Part shown: piece by piece, positions 33,752 through 44,131 of the stretch | How the letters are laid out: each line of letters opens with the position of its first letter | Position numbering within the stretch: the stretch's first letter is position 1 | Assembly (NCBI GenBank): GCA_023974075.1 | Contig: CM043792.1 | Coordinates: 14,427,456 to 14,491,455 of the forward strand | Source: Chaenocephalus aceratus | Taxonomy: Eukaryota > Chordata > Actinopteri > Perciformes > Channichthyidae | Direction of reading: 5' to 3' | DNA: 64,000 bases | Notes under the pieces: generated by a model | What the model was told of the DNA's origin: nothing | The model's input: only the letters and a program-made list of their open reading frames with translations | Database searches by the model: none | Made by a program: the position numbers and the translations under genes

Positions 33752-34450
33752 TAAACATTACATTACATTGCATTTAGCTGACGCTTTTATCCAAAGCGAC
33801 TTACAATAAGTGCGTTCGACCAACAAATTACAAACTTGTAGAAAACAGAATCATATAAGTACATCAGGTTTCATAGAGCAAAAACATTTCAAGTGCTACT
33901 CAACTGGCTTTAGATAAGCCAGTCCTTTATTAGTATATAAGTGCTTTGTTCTAGATACTATATACTAGTATACTAGTATATAGTTCTATCGCTCGAAGTG
34001 GAGTCGAAAGAGATGAGTTTTCAGTCTGCGCCGGAAGGTGTGTAAGCTATCTGCTGTCCTGATGTCAATGGGGAGCTCATTCTACCATTTTGGAGCCAGG
34101 ATAGCAAACCCACGTGTTTTTGCTGATGGGAACTTGGGTCCCCCTCGCAGCGATGGTGCAGCGAGCCGTTTGGTTGATGCAGAGCGGAGTGCATGTGCTG
34201 GGGTGTACGGTTTAACCATGTCCTGGATGTAGGAAGGGCCAGATCCATTCGCAGCATGGTACGCAAGTACCATTGTCTTAAAGTGGATTCTAGCAGTTAT
34301 CGGAAGCCAGTGAAGGGAGTGGAGAAGCGGCGTGGTGTGGGAGAATTTAGGAAGGTTGAAGACCAGACGAGCCGCTGCATTCTGGATGAGCTGCAGAGGT
34401 CGGGTGGCACATGCAGGTAGACCAGCCAGGAGGGAGTTGCAGTTTAAACA
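33752..34450 (-). mobile_element. LINE 3' end (L2/CR1 group), copy 2 of 3, with ORF2 C-terminus
   Basis: The 3' UTR block shared with 25.5 and 43.9 kb is preceded on the minus strand by coding sequence of the RT C-terminus: VLAYHAANGSGPSYIQDMVK, then RSASTKRLAAPSLRGG and FAILAPKW (34,273-34,082), with frameshifts. The 3' tail is made of TGTAA pentamers, as expected for this LINE group. A palindromic TACTAGTATACTAGTATA replaces part of the UTR at about 33,965-33,982. Confidence 0.85.
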
Positions 34451-35633
34451 GCACGTTTTGTTGTATTTAGGGATGCACCAATTGAAATGTTCTTGGCGGA
34501 TACCAATGTGTTTTTGTTGTTGTTTATTTTGTTTTGGTTATTTATTCCCTATTTGTGCCAGGGAGACAAAGACATTTTAATTTAAAAGAAAAATAACAGA
34601 ACAGTTTTTATAGTCTGCACTTCATTATGCAGTAAAAAAAAGAAGCATAAATAATAATAATACATCAAATGTAATATAAAGTAAATGGCGATTAGATCCA
34701 TAATTACAGATATTTTCTCTAGCAAACTCTACTGTTTGGTCCACTATCTTTTACATCAGCCTACGGTGCAATCACATCTGTGTGTCCTTGATAATCAGCC
34801 AAAATTAAACTGGGCTGTTATTGTTCACTTTAAGTGCTCTCTGCTAGCCATGTCTGTTGTCGGCCAAAGATCATTTTGTGAAGAAAGCTTTTGAAGAATA
34901 GTGTGCCAAAGTCAGTGGGCTACACCTGTTTCAATCTCCAGATACTCTGCACTAGATTTGCTGTTTACTTTAATGATTAGAGTTTTGTCGGCATCAAAAA
35001 ACACCTGTGGTATAATAACTCAGTTATCAGCAAACCTATCAACCCCCTGCCCTCACATCATGTTGTGCTTTTGGAGACGTAACATCAAACTTTCCACTTT
35101 CCAACTAATTTGATTTTAGAATTGTTCCAATCTCAAGAAGAGATAATTTCCTAAAGATAGTAACCATCACCTGCTGGGAAATACCATATTCAGCACCAGC
35201 AGTAGCACCCTGAACAGCATGGCTTTGATGTAGATCTTTCACAATGCAGTCCAACATGTCCACACAATGAGCAATACTCCTTTATATGTTGTCCTCATAT
35301 GACTTAGCTGGATGACATGTATATAGAACAGTGTGTCTCTAACCACACCAACAATGGTATGTGACATCTCTCTTCTCTATTGACAGTAAACAGTAAATCA
35401 CAATGACTTTTTATTCCCCTAAGCATTTCATCAATACACAATTGGCCATCAATGTCCATAAGTTAATGTTGTTGTGCACATACACCTGCAATTGTATACC
35501 AAATATGATGACATTTGATTATCTAGGGTACATTTAATGACACTTATGAATAAAGGCTGTCTCTTTTTGTATAATATATCACTCCCCTTATGTCAACTTC
35601 ATTAAAATAACGTGTAAATTCGTGCTGTTGCAG
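34451..35633. other. No gene recognised
   Basis: AT-rich non-coding DNA; no convincing exon, repeat array or RNA gene. Confidence 0.5.
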
Positions 35634-35746
35634 GGTTTTGCGTGCACGCTTTTAGCTCAAGAAGACAGGCGCCAGCTGACAGGACGATGTATCTCCTCCG
35701 TGATCCCGTGAGCCAGCTGGACGTGACGGACAGGCCAGTGTGCTGT
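35634..35746 (+). CDS. Candidate exon with internal start codon, unidentified
   Basis: It lies between a good acceptor (TTCGTGCTGTTGCAG) and a good donor (TGCTGT|GTAAGT). The ATG at 35,687 opens MYLLRDPVSQLDVTDRPVCC in phase 0 to the donor, and the frame is also open upstream to the exon start. It could be a 5' or alternative exon of the gene whose start codon lies at 37.25 kb, but no link can be shown. Confidence 0.3.
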
Positions 35747-36801
35747 GTAAGTCGTGTGCACCATACATTATTCATAGCACTCATCGTGAAGAGGCGCTCC
35801 CTTCTCTTTTATCTCTCCGTCTCCTGGCATTTTACATTCTCTTCTTCCCTCTCTCCCCATGCTGCTCTTACTTTCTTAACTCATCAGCACCCATTAGCTA
35901 CTACAGCAAAACAAAGCGTCCTCTGTTTGACAGCAATGCTCTGAAACACCTGACAGCTTCCACAATGCCCACTATTCCTCTTTATTTCATTGCATCTGTT
36001 TGCTTCCCTTATCCACTTGTAGCTCATTTGTATTGTGTTGTGTTGTCCTCTTTTAGACATGACTGATTTCAGTGTGGCTTTTTCACAGTTGATTTTCAAA
36101 GGCTTTTTGAATAGCTGACATAACGCTGGGTTCTGCCCTTATTCTCCAGTGTGATTGTTGTGAAGTGAAGGTGATAGTCGCCCGGATTAAGAGGGATCAT
36201 TTGTTCTTGCAAACAAACATCCAGCAGTGCAGAGCCACAGGCCACAGAGATGCTGAGGTCGCCCTCATGTGGCGTCCTGCTCGTCACCCTCACCTGCCAT
36301 TGCGCGCTGGTTGCCATGCCAATGCATTACAACCTCGCCTGGGGCCCAGCGCAGCTTCATCATTAGCTGCTGTTGTCACTAGGGTATATTCAAGTGTACG
36401 CTCTTGTCTCTCGCTTCCACTCTCTCTCTCCCCACCACCAGCACCACCCTCCTCCCCCATCCTCCCCCATGGTACAGTAGACACTTGAAGCATTTCTCCA
36501 CCCACCCTGCTAGCTCAGCTGCTGGGCCCCACACAGGACCAGCCGTGTCCCTGGACTCCCCTTTATTACCATATCATGAGATGCGCCCGAGGCGTGTAGC
36601 AATGCAGCGTGCCGCCGCCTGTGTCTTTAAGAGAGAGAGGGAGAAAATATAATGTGTAATGGAGAGGAAATAAGGAATAGAGTGAGCAAGTGAGACTGAG
36701 TGGGTGAGAGTGTGAATTTATGGGAAAGATTTTTGCTTAATTCTTAGCTGCATGCTGAGCATCCTTGCACCGGCATGCAAGGACCATACAGCTGAAGAAT
36801 A

Positions 36802-36804
<3 letters not shown>
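35747..36804. other. Non-coding, increasingly GC- and CT-rich toward the presumed promoter
   Basis: Contains CTCCCCCATCCTCCCCCATG (about 36,451-36,470) and a GAGAGAGAGGGAGA stretch (36,631-36,644). It probably includes promoter sequence for the transcript starting near 36.9-37.0 kb. No TATA box was identified. Confidence 0.35.

Positions 36805-36887
<83 letters not shown>
36805..36887. repeat. (CT)41 microsatellite
   Basis: Uninterrupted CT dinucleotides. They create long Ser-Leu and Arg-Glu frames on both strands, which are artefacts. Confidence 0.98.
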
Positions 36888-36890
<3 letters not shown>

Positions 36891-36920
36891 CACCCAGGCT
36901 CTCCCACTCAACCTCTCCCT

Positions 36921-36922
<2 letters not shown>

Positions 36923-36953
<31 letters not shown>
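36923..36953. repeat. (CA)15 microsatellite
   Basis: Uninterrupted CA dinucleotides just before the GC-rich leader of the SRCIN1-like exon. Confidence 0.98.
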
Positions 36954-36957
<4 letters not shown>

Positions 36958-37251
36958 TCGCAGTCACACACGCGCAGTGCTGTCAGGAGCGCCGCTGCTG
37001 GACCACAGCCATCTCGCAAAAAGGAGGTTCCAGGGAGGCAAAAGAGAACGCCACAGTGAGACAAAGGGAAGGAGGACGGCAGAACGAGAGGAGCGAATAG
37101 GAGCGCGGGGACCGGCACAAGGAAGGAGAGACCCGGCGCTTTGTGAAGAACAGAAAACGAGGGACAGGAGGAGGGAGGAGGAGAGAGGAAAAAAAGAGGA
37201 GGGGGAACAGGAAACGCGATCACTTTCAGCTGCAGCGGTCCGTGTCGCAGC

Positions 37252-37273
37252 ATGGGCAATGCACCATCCCAAG
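37252..37273 (+). CDS. srcin1: First coding exon, SRCIN1 (p140Cap)-like
   Basis: A purine-rich leader (about 36,954-37,251) leads to ATG in a good context (A at -3, G at +4), opening MGNAPSQ. MGNAPSQ is how I remember the start of SRCIN1/p140Cap, a scaffold of synapses and the actin cytoskeleton that restrains Src kinase. Glycine-2 with N3-A4-P5-S6 is a plausible N-myristoylation signal. If the exon ends after CAAG at 37,273, as phase 1 before the aspartate codon of the mammalian protein would require, the donor is the non-canonical GC type (CAAG|GCATGT). Otherwise the frame continues without a good GT site. The assignment rests on seven residues and the exon layout; downstream coding exons lie outside the window. 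Confidence 0.45.
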
Positions 37274-39190
37274 GCATGTCAAAAATCTCCTTGCTTACTT
37301 GTACAGCAGGTATCTGTTTGGTTCTGCGTGTTGTGCTTCCCAACCAGCAGGCTGCCCTCCTGTTACACTCTGTGAGCCGGGGATGGGGGGGGTTGGGCTG
37401 AGGGGCTCTTGGAGCGCAGCATCGCTTCAGGAGAGGGATGCTGAAAGGTAGCATTGGTTAATGGGTAGAAGGTTAGGAGTGAGGCTCATGGGGAAAAGAG
37501 GCTTGCATTTATGTTGAATACAAGCTGGGAACACTGGCTGGAGGCACCATTTGTGGGAGCAGCAAGAAATGGGAGGGGGCTGGTGAAAAGCAGAACAACC
37601 ATCAGTGAAGCAGGTGGAGCTGGTGGGTGGGAATGTGTGTGTGAGGAAGGTGACTAGTAAGAGCGATTATTGTTGTGTGTGTAGCTGAGTGCAACGTGTG
37701 ATTGTGCCTTCCTGTGTGTTGGCGTGTGTGTGTGTGTGTGTGTGTGTGTTGGAGTGGTGGCTGTCAACCACATGGAAGATCTCTTTGAAGTGAAGTGCTC
37801 CAAGGTGTGTGTGAAAGACTATAAGATGGAGACAAAAAAAGATAAACACACAAATAAAAGAAATGGCGGATGTAATGATCACTTAATAAGGGGACTGGGC
37901 TGTTTGCCTAGAGTGAATGGGGGATGGTATTGTAAATGGATGATCGGGTGGGTCAATTTCTTCATGTAATGCTCCCGCTATTCCCTTCAGACCTCTCTCT
38001 GCTGAGCCTTTACCTCTCTCTGTTTCACTGTCTTTTACTAACCCTTTGGTAAAAATACAATGTACATGTCTAAAAATGCTGCTCCTTAAATAAACTAAAG
38101 CAGAAGGCGTTTCTTGGTGAGCAGCAGGAGTGTTTCTAGTTATATCTGCACAATACTATATTCCTGCATGCAGTTCCCTTTTATAATTGCATGCATGCAA
38201 TTCAGGGACAGGGAGTGTAAATGTAGATGCAAACATAAAAAAAGAGTGCAATTGGAATGGGGGTTACACGAGGAAAGAATTGGGGAGAATATAGTGGAGG
38301 CTTGTTGAAACACTTCTGGGATTTAAAGGCATATCCTAATCCGACAAAACAATTCCCCTATTAATATGCTTGGAAACAAGTGAAGAGAAAGGGGGTACAC
38401 ACTCCGAGAGAGGGGCACAGCTGTGGGAATTCATTGATCAACAGTCATTCGCTCTATCTCTGCATTCCCCCTCACCTACAGTATTTCCCCCTCCTCTCTT
38501 CATCCCCTCCTCCTCTTCATCCCTTGCTTGCCTCTCACCCAGGGACAGTCTGTTAGCTAGGGTGGAGAAGTGGACCGAGACTAGAAAACAGAGAATATGA
38601 AAGAAGGTGAAAGAATGAAAGGAAGTTTGAAAGAACGAAAGACAAAAAAAGGGTTGGCTCGTTTGATAGGTAAGTTGCTGTCGGCAACATCCTTCTTTTG
38701 AACAGTGTTGAGTTTCTAAATGAGGCCATTATTCGGAAGATTGCAAGGGGCTCAACAGTGGAATAGTAAACGGCTCGTTTGTTTGGTCAGCTTCATCTCA
38801 GATGTGTTTGGTGTAGAATATTGATTCCCGCAACTATTCTGGTCAGTTTTTCAGCTTGAGAGTTAGATTCTGATGACCTTTGGAAGGTTTCTCTAAATTG
38901 ATGTTTGAATTCTCTTGTCAGATTATGTGAATGCAGAAGAAAATGTCTTGAGGCTCAGTTGAAGGCAGACTCGAGCTGCTGACATGAGACCTTTTTCACA
39001 AGCCAGATGTCTGTGTGTCAAATGGATTTGTTTTGCTTTATCACCGTAAAGCATGTCCTTGGAGTTCTGTCGGGAGTCGGTGTCTATCTTAAAGAGATTG
39101 ACATTCACTAGAGTAGATACTGAGCTACGTTGGCTGATTGTAAAAGCAATAGTGTATTTTCCAAAAAGCACAATAGTTTTTATTAAAATG
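37274..39190. other. Presumed first intron of the SRCIN1-like gene, proximal part
   Basis: No exon recognised. It contains a (TG)n microsatellite at 37,722-37,750 and a direct GCATGCATGCA motif near 38,190-38,200. Confidence 0.4.
37722..37750. repeat. (GT)n microsatellite
   Basis: GCG(TG)n TTGG, about 13 dinucleotides. Confidence 0.95.
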
Positions 39191-39459
39191 TAGGGCTGCT
39201 CAATTAATCAAATTGTAATCACAATTACGATTTTGGCTTGCAACGATTATGAAAACAACATAATCGACATAAAACAATTTATTGGTTTTTCAGTTGAATT
39301 ATACTTAAAGTTCAGGGTAACCAACTGTTAAAAACATACTGTTCACATTTTTGTTTCAATAAATGGATGTTTTCAAAGTAAATGGATAATCGTTTTTTAA
39401 TAATCGTGATATCAATTATTGACCCACATAATGTTTTTTGCCATAATCGAGCAGCCCTA
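39191..39459. mobile_element. hAT MITE (TAGGGCTGCTC ends)
   Basis: Inverted termini TAGGGCTGCTCAATTA on the left and the complement TAATCGAGCAGCCCTA on the right, with ATTAATCG-type subterminal repeats inside. Flanks TTAAAATG and CTAAAACT are a degraded 8-bp duplication. Non-coding, 269 bp. A related right end is at 49,121-49,202. Confidence 0.85.
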
Positions 39460-42400
39460 CTAAAACTAAACCAAAGATGTTTAGCTGTTTAGACCTGCAT
39501 TATTTTGGATTTCCATTTCTCTTGTTGGCAATTGATACAGTAGGTCCTAATTGACCTTAATTCAGCCAAAAACCACCGGCACAAACCATGCTAATGATTA
39601 GTCCGTGCATCACCTCAAGAGAGCCAGACAGATCAGGCATAGCTTTGCCAAGTTTGCCAGTAGAGAAGTAGACCTTTAAAATTTGGTACACACCGTTTAA
39701 CCATCATCGCAGAAAATAGAAGCATCTTTATAAGCCCATTAGAGTTGTAGTTCACACTGCCAGGCTAAACCATGAAGAATAGATTAAGCAGAGTCGAGCC
39801 TTAAGCCCAGTATTAGGCTGCCCAGAGCTAATGCTTATCGTAGTGTCCCCATTGTGCAGAGACGGCAGATCCTGGTAACTCTGGCTCCATGGTATACCTA
39901 GTATGTTGTGCTCAGGTTTAAGTCAACACACATGTCTGTCTATTAGCTGATCCTCTACAGTGAGAGTGTGACTGGGAGGGGCCGTAGCAACTAAGATACT
40001 GCATGTTAAAGTGATGTTATACTGTGGGAAAGAAGAGGACTGGCAAAGACGGAAACATGGTGTGGGTGTAGACGAATTGTGATGAAGAATAGGATGTGTT
40101 TGTATGGTACCATGTTATTTTTGTTACATTCAAACTCAAAGAAAGTATGCTGTATTTTCTCTGATGGGTTTGAGGATTTAGGCTTGACAATTGCACAGAT
40201 GGATACACTGTAGGAGTGCAGATGAAAGGATACACCTTTGTAGACTTTGGTGAGTGAGTACAGTAATTTTTCTGACATTTAGTGCCAAACTGATGGAAGC
40301 TATGCAAAAAAGCAGATAAGTGGATTTCAAAGGATAATATCATTTTTTTAAAACCGGTTGGTCTCTGTTGGTCTGTTTACCATCTTTTCATTTCAGAGGA
40401 CAATACTGAAAGCAACTGACAAGTCCTGTGCAAGGACAAAACCTCAATTTGACTATGTCAGAACCTTTAGCTGAAATCTATTTCATTAAGGATCAGATCA
40501 CAAGTAATACGAGTGTTTTTGTTAGAAATGTTTGCCTATTGTTGAATCCACATTTCAAAGCTATTCCCCATCTGTTATTGGCAGCAACATGCAGTCATCT
40601 GTAGAGCTCAGTGTGTTTGTGGAGTCATTGTTTTCTCCTTATGCACCTGCTTATTCCCTAGTTCTATGCCAAACAAAGCCCCATGCATGCCGCCTTGTGA
40701 TTGGCTGATGATGATGCAATGTTATATGGCAGAAGAGCTGCATGTTTTGAGGGCATTTCCGAAGCAATTGACCCCGCTGGGAATAGCCATACCAGAGTTG
40801 TACGGATGTTCAAGTAAATCTGCTAAGCAATATATTAACATGATATACAGACTGGCTTTCTGTGGCACAACATCTCGTGCAATGAAGAGGGCTGAGCACA
40901 TAATGATGGGAAGATGCCAGACTTCTCTTTGCAAACCAGCAAGCCAGTCCTTATGCTAGGTTTGCTTCATGCAGTGTCCTTGTCACAGCAAGTAGTAAAT
41001 GCACCAGCGCTTTAGCTCACATTATGTGCACGCATATACATATGTGCAAATATGTGCTGCTTAGTGTACAGAGAAGCAATTAAATATATACAAGAACTAA
41101 GGCATGCATTGATTGAATAAGTGACCACTACAGAGCTGGGAGTATCTTTACATATCACTCTAGATTATTTACTCTTTCACAGTTTAGGGATCCTTAATGT
41201 GAATGAGGGTTGCGAGCCAAAAATCAAACGCATCGTAAACGCTTTGTGCTTTTACTCCAGGGGTTAGCGGTCTGGATGATGACCCTTTTACGTCTGCAGT
41301 GGTAATCACACTAGTTGGCTCTCAAGGTCATTTACGATGCAAGAGTTTAAATATCACATCCATTAATGAAAAGTCCTTGTTTCCATTACCACACTTCTGG
41401 AAATGTGAATAATGGATTAGTTTACTAGTTAATTCTGTTTTTATGAAAGTCATGCATGTTAATAATATGGTAAGATTAGTAGAACTGTGTTTTAATCTCT
41501 CTTCTTGTTTCACTTAATTTAAAAGTAAAGATTTTAAGCAGTTACTCTTGCTAGGAACTATTCTAACCTTTTGTTGTGTAAAAGCGCACTGGCCACTCCA
41601 GAAGGTTTAGGTTATTTTATCCATCTATTATAGATCGAGTTTTATCTTTTTAGATAAAGAAAACCTGAATTCAGTAGAAATGTTCTTTTAGGCATTGTTA
41701 TTCATCAGCCTCATATTGATTATTTTAGTTTCCCGGTTGAAAAATGTGTTCTGCCCACATGTAAACAATTTAACCTCCACGAGTGAGTGGGTCGAGCTGA
41801 ACATGTGATGCTAAAAGATGGAGATGCTCGGATAACATGAATAATTTATAAAACTGTCCTCCAGCGGCTGTCTCTCACAATCAGGTACAGTCACTTCCTG
41901 TCAGCTAGTAAAGATCGTATGTCAGCGCACAAATCAAATCGGATGGTACAACCTTTAGTCAGCCTCCTCTTAAACAACTTAAGTGGCTGCAGCTGGGTGG
42001 TTACATTTCCAAAAGATGGCAGGAAGGCTTGTATCCTTGTAAAGCGATTGCAGTGTGGGTCCAGGGGAACAATATTAACTTCATTATCCTCTAGATTTCC
42101 CCTGCTCACATCGCTGTAGTTAGTCCACAATGATCTGTGGAACAGTATTGCTTCCCTATTGTGTGAGTCATAAAAACAACTTGTCGTGTGTTAAGTGCGT
42201 GTAGTGAGACATAACAAAACGGACCCTAAATCAAAAGTAGCTTTCTGCTGACTATAGCATTTGTGCTGCAGCAGGAGAAATCCGAGAAAACGATCCACAT
42301 TTGTAAGTGGTGTTGTATGACAAAACGCTACTCAAATAACACATCAATGCATATTAAGGATGCAAATTCAACGTTTGTATTTGTTTCTGACGGTTTATTC

Positions 42401-42697
42401 GTCTGTTTAAAGTACGGAGTAATTGCAACACTTCCTGATGATATTTGAAGGCTGTTTTATCGTCAGTTGTGACAGTGCAGAGCAATTTGTATAAATCACT
42501 GACATAATAAGGTAAATATTCAAATTTGCTAGACGTAAGGTCAAGCTTCAGAACTTAATGTTGCTTGCAGTGATAGATTGTCGTTAATTTGTCCTTTTTA
42601 AATCATTCTAAATCAAAAAATGAAATTTTTTTTGCCAGTCTGTGTGCCTGACATTATAATAATGACATTTTAATTTTGGTAAATTATAAAAGAGTTA
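39460..42697. other. Presumed intron, no gene recognised
   Basis: No exon with convincing borders. Single-copy-looking sequence with moderate AT content. Confidence 0.4.
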
Positions 42698-43038
42698 CGG
42701 CCCGTCCACACGACAGCTTCAAAAAAAGCTTGGAGCTGGGCGTGTCTCGACCAACAACCAATCACATGAATCTCCCGCCCCTGACACACAAGCAGCGGTT
42801 TGATTGGCTAGAGCTTGTACTGGCATATGATTTGATTGGCTGACGCTTCCACCGAAAGCTTCAGAAGCTTCAAGAGTTGAACATTGCTCAACTTTTGCAG
42901 CCTGAAACGCCAGGAAAGCTCCGCTCTGCTTCCCACAATGCAGTTCGGCAAAAAGTGACGTCACCCCATTCAAAGGGAATGGGCAGAAGCGTTGGAAACC
43001 GTTTTTGAAGCTGTCGAAGCTGTAGTGTGGACGGGCCG
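42698..43038. mobile_element. PIF/Harbinger MITE B
   Basis: Inverted termini CGGCCCGTCCACACGACAGC and its complement, with a perfect 3-bp target duplication TTA (42,695-42,697 and 43,039-43,041). Its interior (CCAACAACCAATCACATGAA; TTTGATTGGCTAGAGCTTGT; GTGACGTCACCCCATTCAAA) is shared with the element at 59.3-59.9 kb, which carries a Harbinger-type MADF exon. 341 bp, non-coding. Confidence 0.85.
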
Positions 43039-43041
43039 TTA

Positions 43042-43888
43042 AGCCTTTTCTCTCCTAGCCTGTGGCAATCAGCACAGGGATGATTAACCGCGGCGTGCTC
43101 AGGAGACTGTCAGAGTTTCACAATGCTAACATCGTACTCATTTATCTTCAACTTTTGAAACCCGCTTGTGGCGGTTTTAAAATTGACTTGCAGCTCATTG
43201 AAGAGTGTTTGTGTGCATGCAAACATTTGTTTACAGTTTATTTTAGTCTTGTAATTGAATTAACTCAGATTTCTCAAACATTATTTCCTCAACCTTCTGA
43301 GTCAGTCCTGTTGTACAAACTGGAGAAACACAATCATGAACTCAATAATTTAGCTTAATCAATGTAAAAGGAATTGTTAGACGCTTTGAAAAATGCATGA
43401 AGAGTTTGAAACCACAAAGGGGAAGCAGCCTGCTATAGCCTGGTTTTGTAGAAAGGTAAACATCAGTCTGCAAACACCTCTGAAAGCCATTATGCCCAGA
43501 GTTGGTCTTCCTGAAGACTTTCCATATTTCCCTGGGAGAGACTTATCTGGTGCACGGACAGACGCTGTTGTGTGCTGGACAGATTGTAGAAAAACCCCTG
43601 AGGCACATTTGTGGTATTTGGCTATGTAAATACAATTGACTTGACAGCTCTACTCATTATGTCAAACCGTTTTACGGGAGACCAGTCTTTAAGCTAAGCT
43701 TCAATAACTGGCTGCTGCTCTCCGGCTACATTTGTATTTATGTTGTTTATTTCTCAGGGCGTATTAATCAACATCACTGTTAACATGCCAGAATGAGCCA
43801 AGAGGCTAGTCTTCATCTGAAGGCCCTGGTGTGAAGTTGGCAGCCTAAAATCAAGAAACAAAAAACATTACAAATATTAAAAATAATA
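43042..43888. other. Presumed intron, no gene recognised
   Basis: Short frames only, without splice context I trust. Confidence 0.4.
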
Positions 43889-44131
43889 ATTACATTACAT
43901 TACATTGCATTTAGCTGACGCTTTTATCCAAAGCGACTTACAATAAGTACATTCGACCAGGAAGACACAACCTTGAAGAAAACAGAATCATATAAGAACA
44001 TCAGGTTTCAAAGAGCCAATTGTTTCAAGTGCCACTCAACTGGCTTTAGATAAGCCAGTCCTTTATTAGTATATAAGTGCTCTGTTAGCAGTTCTTTGTT
44101 AGTCATGCTATCGCTCTAAGTGGATAATAAT
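43889..44131 (-). mobile_element. LINE 3' end (L2/CR1 group), copy 3 of 3
   Basis: Three ATTAC pentamers followed by the same TTTAGCTGACGCTTTTATCC block as the copies at 25.5 and 33.75 kb. Truncated within the 3' UTR near the GCTATCGCTCTAAGTGG motif. Confidence 0.8.

Noticed and set aside
36744..37454. 236-codon minus-strand and 207-codon plus-strand open frames
   Set aside because: Both owe their length to the (CT)41 and (CA)15 tracts and have repetitive RE or SL composition.
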